DNA of 45,016 nucleotides, taken from positions 1 through 45,016 of the forward strand of contig JBAXAO010000008.1 of NCBI GenBank assembly GCA_037142435.1. Direction: 5' to 3'. The notes beneath the pieces were generated by a model that was not told where the DNA came from, ran no database searches, and worked only from the letters and a program-made list of their open reading frames with translations. The position numbers and the translations under genes are program-made. Source of the stretch: CAIMZW01 sp037142435 (GTDB taxonomy: Bacteria > Actinomycetota > Actinomycetes > Nanopelagicales > Nanopelagicaceae). This document shows positions 23,893 through 31,409 of the stretch, one piece after another; position 1 is the first letter of the stretch, and every line of letters starts with the position of its first letter.

Positions 23893-25062
23893 TTATCCGT
23901 TCCATCCTTTGGAAACTATTCCGCCTGTGACTTTCAAGCCCTTAAAACGGAAGATTGATCGAACCAGAGTTGGAGCTGCGATAAAGAGGACAACAAGGGC
24001 TTGGATAACCAAAACAATGTCGATCGGCGTCGAGGTGTTTGCCTGCATCGTGAGACCTCCAGCTCGAAGTGCGCCGAAGAGCAAGGATGCAAATACTGTC
24101 CCAACTGGTTGAGCTCTACCAAGCAATGCGACAGTGATGGCATCAAAACCGAACGAACCGGCAGTTCCGGCAGTGAGCGAATAATCGCTACCCAAAATAT
24201 GGACAGCGCCTCCAAGACCAGCCAGACCACCGCAAATCACCATTGCAGATGTCATAACAAAAGGCACTGAGATACCAGCGGTCTTTGCCGCAGCTGTGTT
24301 AGCGCCAACTGCGCGGAATCTAAATCCCCACGTACTTCGAGAGAGCAGCCACCAGACGAAGAATGCGGCAGCTAGAGCGACAATGATTCCGGCGTTAACT
24401 CGCATGCTCTCGCCCGCCAAATGTGGCAAGCGCGCATTTTCGTTAACTGCTGGAGCGATGGGATCTTTTCGACCTTTTTGTAGGAAGGCCGTTGTGCTGA
24501 GCAGCCAAAGTAAGAAATAAGTCGCCACATAATTGAGCATGATGGTCACGATCACTTCGTGGGCGCCAGTTCGAGCTTTCAATAGCCCCACTAAGCCGCC
24601 CCAAAGTCCAGCCAAAACAATTCCAGCCAACATCGCTGCAAGCACGTGAATGACGGGTGGTAAATTGAATTGAAAGCCGACATAAGAAGCGCCGATTGCG
24701 CCAAAAATAAACTGACCCTGGGCTCCGATATTGAAGAGGCCAGCGCGAAAAGCCAAAGCTACAGAGAGCCCAGTCAAAATAAGTGGTGCAGCAGAGACCA
24801 TGGTTTCAGATAGCGGATAGAAACCTTGCAGCAACCCATGTCCTCGGGCCAAATTGGGGTCGTAGACCGAACCTTGAAAAAGAGCCAAATAAGCGTTGCC
24901 GGCAGAGGCAAGGGCTGCCTTCAAAGTTTTGAGAGGAGAGCCAGCGTTAAGAACTACTGAATCTGAAAAAGCGATGAGTACGCCGCCGAAAAAGAGGGCG
25001 AGCAAGAATGCCAGCGCCGGCAGAGCTATAGGTTGAAAGATGGAATTCTTAAATTTTTTCAT
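23893..25062 (-). CDS. Nucleoside ABC transporter permease (NupP-like)
   Basis: A 389-residue integral membrane permease of the BPD_transp_2 family. The first segment (IALPALAFLLALFFGGVLIAF) is followed by a block with GLSVALAFRAGLFNIGAQGQFIFGAIGA near residue 100 and the coupling region AVGANTAAAKTAGISVPF near residue 250. It then has GGLAGLGGAVHILGSDYSLT and FGFDAITVALLGRAQPVG. It pairs with the permease at 22633-23892 as the heterodimeric pore. Its ATG overlaps the ATPase stop by 4 nt (ATGA). Confidence 0.92.
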   Translation of the reverse strand: MKKFKNSIFQPIALPALAFLLALFFGGVLIAFSDSVVLNAGSPLKTLKAALASAGNAYLALFQGSVYDPNLARGHGLLQGFYPLSETMVSAAPLILTGLSVALAFRAGLFNIGAQGQFIFGAIGASYVGFQFNLPPVIHVLAAMLAGIVLAGLWGGLVGLLKARTGAHEVIVTIMLNYVATYFLLWLLSTTAFLQKGRKDPIAPAVNENARLPHLAGESMRVNAGIIVALAAAFFVWWLLSRSTWGFRFRAVGANTAAAKTAGISVPFVMTSAMVICGGLAGLGGAVHILGSDYSLTAGTAGSFGFDAITVALLGRAQPVGTVFASLLFGALRAGGLTMQANTSTPIDIVLVIQALVVLFIAAPTLVRSIFRFKGLKVTGGIVSKGWNG

Positions 25063-26585
25063 GCGCTCTTTGAATCTCCCGCCTTGTTATTAACCACACC
25101 AGCCATCAAGAGCCCGAGCTCCTCGCGAGTTACGGTGCTAGGAACTACAGCGAGAATTTCTCCGCGATACATAACGGCAATGCGATCTGCTAAAGCCAGA
25201 ACCTCGTCTAATTCGGTACTAAAAAGCATGACTGCTCGGCCCGCATCTCGCTCAGCCAAAATTCGTTCATGAACAAATTCAATCGAACCCACATCAAGAC
25301 CACGTGTTGGTTGAGAAGCCACCAAAACTTTAACCGGGCGCGAAAGTTCGCGGGCTAAAACCACTTTCTGCTTGTTTCCGCCAGAAAGTGATGAGACTGG
25401 ATCGGACACTGATTGAATGCGAATATCGAATTCGGCTACTCTTTTTTCAGCTTCGCTGGCCACAACTGATGGGAAGAGTGACACACCTTTTGCAAATGGA
25501 GGCAGGTCATGAAGATCAAGAATTAAGTTTTCGGAGATCGAAAAGGAACTGATGAGGCCGTCGAGTTCGCGGGACTCCGGCACAAATGCAATTCCGTGGT
25601 GAAGCGCCTGGCGAACAGATTCGCCAATAATCTCTTGACCATCGACCGTAATAGAGCCTTCAATGTGAGGTTCAAGATTGACCATCGCACGAGCGAGTTC
25701 GGATTGGCCGTTACCTTGGACACCGGCAATGGCTACGACTTCGCCCGCATGAATATCTAGATTTACGCTCTTGACTATGGCCCTACCGGTGTTGTCTTTA
25801 ATCACCAGATTCTTAATAGAGAGAAGCACACCGCCGATGGTATGGGCACCTTTATCTGGATTGAGTTGAACTGGGCGACCGACCATCAGCGAAGCAAGCT
25901 CCTCTTGGCTATCTGAAGGACTAGCGGTTCCGACAACTTTGCCGCGACGAATGATGGTGATGCGGTCCGCGGCCGCTTTTACTTCTCGAAGTTTGTGAGT
26001 GATAAAGATGATGGATGTGCCTTTATCTTTAAGGTTCTTCATGATGTTGAGAAGCTCATCGGTCTCTTGAGGAGTAAGAACTGCGGTCGGCTCATCCAGA
26101 ATCAAAACTTTTGCGTCGTAGATCAAAGCGCGAATAATCTCAACTCGCTGCTGAACTCCGACTGGAAGATTTTCAACAATTGCATCGGGATCGACTTCAA
26201 AATTAAATTCATCAGAGACTCGCTTAATTGCAGCTTTTGCATCTGCCAAGTCCAATATCCCGGGACCTTTAATCTTTTCATGACCTAAAACAATATTTTC
26301 AGCTACCGTGAAAACAGGAACCAGCATGAAGTGCTGATGCACCATACCGATGCCGGCATCGAGGGCATCGCTCGGCTGACTGATTTTTTTGATTTGACCG
26401 TCTACCAAAATTTCGCCTGAGTCGGGCGCAACTAATCCATAAACAATATTCATCAGGGTGGATTTGCCTGCGCCGTTTTCGCCCAAGATGGCGTGAATCT
26501 CACCAGTTTCCACCTTGAGGTCAATCGAATCGTTTGCGACTAAAGCACCAAATTGCTTGGTAATTCCGCGTAATTCCAGCGACAC
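25059..26585 (-). CDS. Nucleoside ABC transporter ATPase with two ABC domains (NupO-like)
   Basis: A 508-residue double ATPase of the sugar/nucleoside type (RbsA/YufO). The first domain has Walker A GENGAGKST near residue 36, a degenerate signature (LPVGVQQRVEII) and Walker B VLILDEPTAVLTPQ. The second has a degenerate Walker A (GVQGNGQSEL) and a good signature LSGGNKQKVVLAREL. This asymmetry is usual for the family. GTG 26585 is preceded by GAGGAAATC as a Shine-Dalgarno. It lies 111 bp after bmpA, from which it is separated by a strong terminator, so part of its expression must come from read-through or from a promoter in that gap. Confidence 0.94.
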   Translation of the reverse strand: MSLELRGITKQFGALVANDSIDLKVETGEIHAILGENGAGKSTLMNIVYGLVAPDSGEILVDGQIKKISQPSDALDAGIGMVHQHFMLVPVFTVAENIVLGHEKIKGPGILDLADAKAAIKRVSDEFNFEVDPDAIVENLPVGVQQRVEIIRALIYDAKVLILDEPTAVLTPQETDELLNIMKNLKDKGTSIIFITHKLREVKAAADRITIIRRGKVVGTASPSDSQEELASLMVGRPVQLNPDKGAHTIGGVLLSIKNLVIKDNTGRAIVKSVNLDIHAGEVVAIAGVQGNGQSELARAMVNLEPHIEGSITVDGQEIIGESVRQALHHGIAFVPESRELDGLISSFSISENLILDLHDLPPFAKGVSLFPSVVASEAEKRVAEFDIRIQSVSDPVSSLSGGNKQKVVLARELSRPVKVLVASQPTRGLDVGSIEFVHERILAERDAGRAVMLFSTELDEVLALADRIAVMYRGEILAVVPSTVTREELGLLMAGVVNNKAGDSKSA

Positions 26586-26643
26586 GATTTCCTCTCGTCA
26601 ACACCGACTATCCGACAAAACTATCTTAAACCTAATTTGAGAT

Positions 26644-26683
26644 AAAAAAACTGCGGGAACCTGAAGCAGGTTCCCGCAGTTTT
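26644..26683 (-). terminator. Intrinsic terminator between the BMP gene and the transporter ATPase
   Basis: Perfect 13-bp arms CTGCGGGAACCTG (26651-26663) and CAGGTTCCCGCAG (26667-26679) with a 3-nt loop. On the minus strand the stem is followed by a run of seven T (26650-26644). The plus strand has only a 4-T run. It ends bmpA transcripts or attenuates expression into the permease and catabolic genes. Confidence 0.9.
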
Positions 26684-26696
26684 GAATTACTTGTTT

Positions 26697-27758
26697 TTAC
26701 TTTGTGACGTCGATGGTGCCTGCGCTGATGGCAGTACCAAGTGCACGAACTTCACGCTGTAGAACTGCATTTACCTTGCCAGCCAATGAGTGGTAACTGG
26801 CAAGACCAGTTCCCTTGTTAGCCAAAGTTCCGAGGTAAGTGGTGTTCTTGTACTTGCCCTTTGCAGCATCAGTGATGACAGAAGTTACAGAGATTCCAAC
26901 ACCCTTAGTGACAGAGGTCAAAAGTACTGACTTGTACTGAGGTGCTTGAACGTAACCATCTGAGTCAACCCAGATAACAACTGACTTCTTGGAAGCCATT
27001 GAGTTACCTGCAGTTGCTCCACCAAGTCCACCGGCAACAGGGAAGATTACATCTGCACCTTGTTGTTCAAAGTTCTTGGAGATCTGAAGAGCTTTTGCTT
27101 GATCGGAGAAGCCACCAACGAAGGTACCGTCTTGCTTTGCGGTATCCCAGCCGAGTACTTCAACTTTCTTGCCCTTGACCTTGTTGTAGTAAGCAACACC
27201 ACGTGCATAGCCATCCATGAAGATGCTGACAGGTGGGATGTTGAGTCCGCCGTAGGTTGCAACTTTGCCGGTCTTAGAGAAACCAGCTGCAAGGTAACCA
27301 GCTTGGAACGCAGATTGGTTAGTTGCGAAGGTAAGTCCCTTGAGGTTTGCAAGTGCAGTTCCTGGGTATTGATCGCCCTTAGCGCCGTGGTCCATACCGT
27401 CTTGATCGACGATGGCGAACTTGGTGCCTGGGTTGGCCTTAGCAGCATCAACAATTGCGCCGTTGATCAAGAATCCAACGCCAACAATGATTGCGCACTT
27501 CTGGTCAACGAGCTTCTTAATGTTTGGTGCATAGTCAGCATCGCTGGTTGCAGCCAAATAGGAAACATCTGCAACGCTCTTTGCTGCTTGTGCGCCAGCC
27601 CATGCTGATGCGTTGAATGACTTGTCATCAACACCACCAGTATCTAGAGCAAGGCAAGCCTTGATTTTTGTGGCAGCCATCGAAGTTGGTGCAATAGCCA
27701 CAGATGTGACCATGGTTGCAGCAGCTACGAGGGTGATGACTTTGAATGTCTTCTTCAA
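26697..27758 (-). CDS. BMP family nucleoside-binding protein of an ABC transporter
   Basis: Extracytoplasmic binding protein (353 residues from the chosen start) of the BMP/PnrA/Med family that captures purine nucleosides. The mature part begins ATKIKACLALDTGGVDDKSFN, the family DxGGxDDxSFN motif, and has VGVGFLING, FAIVDQD, FQAGYLAAGFS and VFPVAGGLGG. The start is a TTG at 27758 with a strong GGAGGA 4 nt upstream; upstream residues to 27848 are untranslated leader. The signal peptide (KKTFKVITLVAAATMVTSVAIAP) ends in SMA, without a lipobox cysteine, which is unusual for a Gram-positive binding protein. First gene of the nucleoside uptake unit. Confidence 0.93.
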   Translation of the reverse strand: MKKTFKVITLVAAATMVTSVAIAPTSMAATKIKACLALDTGGVDDKSFNASAWAGAQAAKSVADVSYLAATSDADYAPNIKKLVDQKCAIIVGVGFLINGAIVDAAKANPGTKFAIVDQDGMDHGAKGDQYPGTALANLKGLTFATNQSAFQAGYLAAGFSKTGKVATYGGLNIPPVSIFMDGYARGVAYYNKVKGKKVEVLGWDTAKQDGTFVGGFSDQAKALQISKNFEQQGADVIFPVAGGLGGATAGNSMASKKSVVIWVDSDGYVQAPQYKSVLLTSVTKGVGISVTSVITDAAKGKYKNTTYLGTLANKGTGLASYHSLAGKVNAVLQREVRALGTAISAGTIDVTK

Positions 27759-27809
27759 GATTCCTCCCGAGGGTCCCCATCGAAATGTGGGGGTTGTTGT
27801 AGTGGGTAC

Positions 27810-27831
27810 TTTATAGGGATTTTGCCAAAAT
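27810..27831 (-). promoter_or_regulatory. Candidate promoter and operator of the BMP gene
   Basis: On the minus strand TATAAA (27815-27810) would give a leader of about 45 nt ending in the GGAGGA ribosome site. Just upstream, 27819-27831 is a 13-bp inverted repeat, ATTTTG-C-CAAAAT on the plus strand. It would lie in the -35/-10 spacer, a natural place for a repressor. No matching -35 is clear. No regulator gene is in the window. Confidence 0.4.
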
Positions 27832-27943
27832 GCATTATTCGCAGCCACCCGAATAAGTTCAGGAAGTGCCCAAAAATAAGTATTAACTCTCAGGAATCCA
27901 AAACTCTCAACCTTGACTCTAAAGTTTTGTAAGAGGTTACCGA

Positions 27944-28981
27944 TTATGCGACCAGTTGTAACTTTCCAGCAATAATTGCAGTTTTCGCTAATTTTAGCTT
28001 TGCCGTAATCGCAGGGGCATTTGTCGTGAGTGTGAGATCGATTCCCCCATCAACAATCGAATACACATGACCATAAACCCCAAGTTTTTCGTCCACTACA
28101 TCAGAAAGGGTCTCCCCCGCAAAAGTTGTGGCAACGAGGTCGATCATCGCTACGGATACCTTGTCCGTGACTGTTCCTAGAAGAACCTTTTTCGCCGCGA
28201 TCGATGACAAGACGTATTGGTCGGGCAGATGACCAATTATTTGGATCCTCTTTGAACTTCCATTGCTCTTGGCAATGGCAGTGATTACTTCAGCAGAGGA
28301 GCTCCACGTTGAATAAACGACATCAACTTTGCTGGCGCCGAGAGCAGCTACATCTTTGGCTGGGGCGAGGACTGGGCTACGGGTAAAAACTCGGATTGCA
28401 GAATTGCCAAATTTGGCACCTGCTATGAAATTCTTAGAAAGTGATAGTGAGGCGGGATCATTGCCATTAGTTAACAGGCCAATTTTGCCCGACTTTGATA
28501 GCAGGCTCGACGCCACACCGGCTAGGAACGCGCCTTCATTATTGTTAAATGACACCGATGACACATTGATAATCGGAACCGTCTCATTAAAGAAGATCGC
28601 AAATTGAGCGTTGGGGAAATTCGGAGCGACAATTTCAAGGGCGCTGGCGAATGTGGGCCCTACCGCAATTATTAATCCATAACCAGCCTTGGCTAGAAAT
28701 TGCAGACGATTTTCACGATCTATCTCGGTGCCATCAGTGACAATTTCTCGAATATCTAAGTTAGAAAGTCCAAACTTTTTCTTGACCGCATCTACACCAG
28801 ATCCAGTAGCGTCATTTATCGAACTATCGCCGCGTCCACCATTGTCATATATGACGGCGATTCGTGGGCGGAGCGCAGCACTTGCTGGGGAGGCGAAACT
28901 TCCGCAGAGCAGAGCAAAGGCAATCAGCCCCGCAACTAGCAGGGATGATTTACCCGCGCGCAATAAGTCCGAGCGCTTCAT
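27944..28981 (-). CDS. Second BMP family substrate-binding protein
   Basis: A 345-residue secreted protein with signal peptide (hydrophobic stretch SSLLVAGLIAFALLCGSFA, cleavage likely after SPASA) and a BMP-like fold: IAVIYDNGGRGDSSIND near residue 42, YGLIIAVGPTFASALEIV, FAIFFNE, EGAFLAGVASSLLSKSGKIGLL, and VDVVYSTWSSS. It is clearly diverged from the BMP protein at 26697-27758 (GRGDSS in place of GVDDKS), so its ligand may differ. The ATG at 28981 lies 32 nt inside the 3' end of trpS. The later start TTG at 28964 would lie in the same overlap. No lipobox of the usual kind is present. A gap of 185 bp separates it from the main transporter genes. Confidence 0.87.
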   Translation of the reverse strand: MKRSDLLRAGKSSLLVAGLIAFALLCGSFASPASAALRPRIAVIYDNGGRGDSSINDATGSGVDAVKKKFGLSNLDIREIVTDGTEIDRENRLQFLAKAGYGLIIAVGPTFASALEIVAPNFPNAQFAIFFNETVPIINVSSVSFNNNEGAFLAGVASSLLSKSGKIGLLTNGNDPASLSLSKNFIAGAKFGNSAIRVFTRSPVLAPAKDVAALGASKVDVVYSTWSSSAEVITAIAKSNGSSKRIQIIGHLPDQYVLSSIAAKKVLLGTVTDKVSVAMIDLVATTFAGETLSDVVDEKLGVYGHVYSIVDGGIDLTLTTNAPAITAKLKLAKTAIIAGKLQLVA

Positions 28982-29960
28982 AAGTCGCAGCTATTGTTTT
29001 GTCGGCCACCGCTGATGCTTTATCTGCACCTAACTTCAAGACTGAGTTGAGATATGTCGTATCAGCTAGGAGTTCTTGAACGGTATCTCGAACCGGACGG
29101 AAGTACTCGACAACTATTTCAGCAACCGCACCTTTGAAGTCGCCATAACCCTTGCCCGCAAATTCATTCTCGAGCTCACCAATTGTTTTGCCCGAGAGCG
29201 CACTATGAATCGTGAGGAGGTTTGAGATTCCGGCCTTGTTCTTCTCATCAAAAATGACTTCGCGACCGGTATCCGTAACTGCTGATTTAATCTTCTTGGC
29301 ATTTACCTCTGGTGCGTCGAGAAGTTCGATGACCCCGGCAGGTGAAGAACTGGACTTGCTCATCTTTGAAGTTGGGTCGGCCAGGTCGTAGATCTTGGCT
29401 CCTTCTTTCATAATGTAAGGCTCTGGAACAATAAAAGTCTTTCCGTACTTGCTGTTGAACCTGCCAGCCAAATCGCGAGTGAGTTCGACATGTTGACGTT
29501 GATCTTCACCAACAGGCACATAATCGGATTGATATAACAAAATATCGGCAGCCATCAGCATGGGGTAAGTAAAGAGGCCCACCACAGTTCGGTCGGCGCC
29601 ATTTTTCGAAGATTTGTCCTTAAATTGGGTCATGCGACTGGCCTCGCCAAAGCCGGTCATACATTCCATGATCCAACCCAATTGATTATGGGCGGCAACG
29701 TGGGACTGCACAAAGAGAGTACAACGCTCGGGGTCTAGACCAAGGGCGAGCAACTGGGCAATGGATGTCAAGGTGCGCTTGCGCAATAACTTGGGATCTG
29801 AATCGACCGTCAATGAATGCAGATCTACGACGCAATAAAAGGCGTCATTTTCATCCTGCATGGAGACCCAATTTTTCACGGCGCCCAGATAGTTACCTAA
29901 TTGAAAGGAATCGCCTGTCGGTTGAATTCCCGATAGAACGCGCTTGGGTGAATTAGTCAT
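28950..29960 (-). CDS. trpS: Tryptophanyl-tRNA synthetase
   Basis: Class Ic synthetase charging tRNA-Trp, 336 residues. The ATP-binding motif region reads GIQPTGDSFQLGNYLGA, with Gln where HxGN-type enzymes have His, and the KMSKS loop is SKMSKSSSS near residue 200. VPVGEDQRQHVELTRDLAGRFN is a strong family block. ATG 29960 overlaps the CNNM stop by 8 nt (ATGACTAA) and has GAGG as Shine-Dalgarno; an ATG at 29969 is possible. It overlaps the second BMP gene by 32 nt at its end, so it is part of one transcript CNNM-trpS-BMP2. Confidence 0.96.
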   Translation of the reverse strand: MTNSPKRVLSGIQPTGDSFQLGNYLGAVKNWVSMQDENDAFYCVVDLHSLTVDSDPKLLRKRTLTSIAQLLALGLDPERCTLFVQSHVAAHNQLGWIMECMTGFGEASRMTQFKDKSSKNGADRTVVGLFTYPMLMAADILLYQSDYVPVGEDQRQHVELTRDLAGRFNSKYGKTFIVPEPYIMKEGAKIYDLADPTSKMSKSSSSPAGVIELLDAPEVNAKKIKSAVTDTGREVIFDEKNKAGISNLLTIHSALSGKTIGELENEFAGKGYGDFKGAVAEIVVEYFRPVRDTVQELLADTTYLNSVLKLGADKASAVADKTIAATYEALGLIARG

Positions 29961-31266
29961 GTGCCTCATCTTTCCATACGGCGGGCTCGCTCTGAGAGAT
30001 CAATATCTGCCCAGCTCGCTTGCCTTCCATGGTCAAAATCGTAAGCCTTAAGTTACCGACGTTAATGACATCATGAATTACTGGGAGCCGACCCAGAGAG
30101 TGCATAACAAATCCACCTACAGTCTCGTAGGGGCCTTCTGGGATAACCATGTCGGTCTCATCCCGCAAATCTTCCAACGAAATCAAACCGTCGATTTCAA
30201 AATCTCCGGTACGAGCTTGTGGTGTTACTTCTTCGTTATCAACATCGTATTCATCTTGAATATCGCCAATGAGTCGCTCGACCAAATCTTCCAACGTGAT
30301 GATTCCATCAGTGCCGCCGTACTCATCTAAGACGATGGCGATGTGGTGTCGCTTGGCGCGCATTTCGGTTAACGCTGGCAGAACGCCTTTGGTGCCTGGC
30401 AAAAAGAGCACCGGCCGTATGAGATCCATGATCGTGGCTTGGGGGGAAATTTTGCCAACTTGGCTGTTGAGCAGATCCCGCACATGAAGGAACCCAATGA
30501 CCTCATCGCTACTGCCTCGCACTACGGGATATCTAGAGTGCGATTTCTCCACCGCAACTCGAATCGCGTCCGAGATCGTCAAACTGGCATCCAAGAAGTC
30601 AACCTCGGTACGAGGCACCATGATTTCGTGCAGGGCAAGTTCGCTGGCATTGAAAACTTCTTCGACAATGTCGCGCTCTTCTTCCGAAAGCGCAGCATGC
30701 CCCGTGACGAGATCAACAAGCTCGGCTTCAGAGATTTCGCTGCGAGATTGTTTGCTATCCAATCCGAATATCTTTACAACCGCGTCAGTAGATTTAGATA
30801 GAAGCCAGATGACTGGCCGAAAAATCACAGCTAGCCGATCAATGGTAGGTGCCGCAGCGAGGGCGATCTCTTCGGTGCGCGCTAACGCCAATCGCTTTGG
30901 TACGAGTTCGCCGAAAATAAGCGAGATGTATGCAATGACGATAGTGAGGCCGACCAACGAGAGCGTGCTGCTTAAGTTTTCAGAGAGTCCTAGATCCACC
31001 AACCTGGGAATGACGTAATGGCCTAACCGCTCGGAGCCAAGGGCGGCTGAAAGAAAACCGCAGAAAGTCACGCCGACCTGGGCGGCAGCCAAAAAGCGAT
31101 TGGGATTTTGGGCGAGAAGGGCTACGCGAGCGCCTCTGGCGCCTTTGCCCTCCATTTGCCGAACCTGAGAGTCCCGCAGGGAGATCAGGGCAATTTCGGC
31201 GGCAACAAAGAGTCCAGCCAAGGCGATGAAAGCCAAGACAAGAGCGATATCGCGGACCAATCCCAT
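29953..31266 (-). CDS. CNNM/HlyC/CorC family membrane protein with CBS domains
   Basis: A 437-residue protein. The N-terminal 190 residues form the DUF21/CNNM membrane domain with about four hydrophobic segments (DIALVLAFIALAGLFVAAEIALISL; VGVTFCGFLSAALG; GLTIVIAYISLIFGELVPKRLAL). Two CBS domains follow (MVPRTEVDFLDASLTISDAIRVAVEKSHSRYPVV; HIAIVLDEYGGTDGIITLEDLVERLIGDI) and a C-terminal CorC/HlyC domain. Homologues are linked to Mg2+ or Co2+ efflux and homeostasis; the true ion is not predictable here. ATG 31266 has TACCCT 7 nt upstream and no Shine-Dalgarno. It begins the unit with trpS and is divergent from the MsiK-type gene. Confidence 0.93.
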   Translation of the reverse strand: MGLVRDIALVLAFIALAGLFVAAEIALISLRDSQVRQMEGKGARGARVALLAQNPNRFLAAAQVGVTFCGFLSAALGSERLGHYVIPRLVDLGLSENLSSTLSLVGLTIVIAYISLIFGELVPKRLALARTEEIALAAAPTIDRLAVIFRPVIWLLSKSTDAVVKIFGLDSKQSRSEISEAELVDLVTGHAALSEEERDIVEEVFNASELALHEIMVPRTEVDFLDASLTISDAIRVAVEKSHSRYPVVRGSSDEVIGFLHVRDLLNSQVGKISPQATIMDLIRPVLFLPGTKGVLPALTEMRAKRHHIAIVLDEYGGTDGIITLEDLVERLIGDIQDEYDVDNEEVTPQARTGDFEIDGLISLEDLRDETDMVIPEGPYETVGGFVMHSLGRLPVIHDVINVGNLRLTILTMEGKRAGQILISQSEPAVWKDEAHD

Positions 31267-31273
31267 GGGATAA

Positions 31274-31279
31274 AGGGTA
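31274..31279 (-). promoter_or_regulatory. Predicted -10 hexamer of the leaderless CNNM gene
   Basis: TACCCT on the minus strand, 7 nt before ATG 31266. The sequence between is TTATCCC, with no Shine-Dalgarno. Confidence 0.5.
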
Positions 31280-31320
31280 ACGAAATAAGCGTTGGGCTAT
31301 CGCCAGCAGGCTTTCTCCTC

Positions 31321-31326
31321 TAATCT
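31321..31326 (+). promoter_or_regulatory. Candidate -10 of the MsiK-type gene
   Basis: TAATCT, about 84 nt before ATG 31410, would give a structured leader of roughly 75 nt with a ribosome site, in contrast to the leaderless genes around it. No good -35 is seen at normal spacing. Confidence 0.35.
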
Positions 31327-31372
31327 AGGCCCACGCTCACACGAGCAGTTTTACCTTCATCCTACGGACCGT

Positions 31373-31399
31373 CGGGCACGTACCTGCCCGGAGAAGGAG
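31373..31399 (+). promoter_or_regulatory. Hairpin next to the MsiK ribosome-binding site
   Basis: CGGGCA (31373-31378) and TGCCCG (31385-31390) form a 6-bp GC-rich stem with a 6-nt loop, ending 3 nt before the AAGGAG Shine-Dalgarno (31394-31399). It may influence translation or mRNA stability. Confidence 0.45.
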
Positions 31400-31409
31400 T
31401 CATTTCAAC

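Noticed and set aside
26586..26643. Separate promoter for the transporter ATPase
   Set aside because: A TAAGAT-like hexamer exists about 40 nt upstream of the GTG but there is no supporting -35 or leaderless spacing, so it is not listed as a feature.
27060..27608. 182-aa frame on the plus strand opposite the BMP gene
   Set aside because: It is antisense to a well-recognised binding-protein gene, has no family motif, and reflects codon bias of the real gene.
27759..27848. 30-residue extension of the BMP protein before the signal peptide
   Set aside because: The TTG at 27758 has a strong GGAGGA ribosome site and begins a normal signal peptide; the upstream residues do not resemble a secretion signal.
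31327..31409. Riboswitch in the MsiK leader
   Set aside because: Only one short hairpin beside the ribosome site is visible; the leader is too short and lacks any known aptamer pattern.
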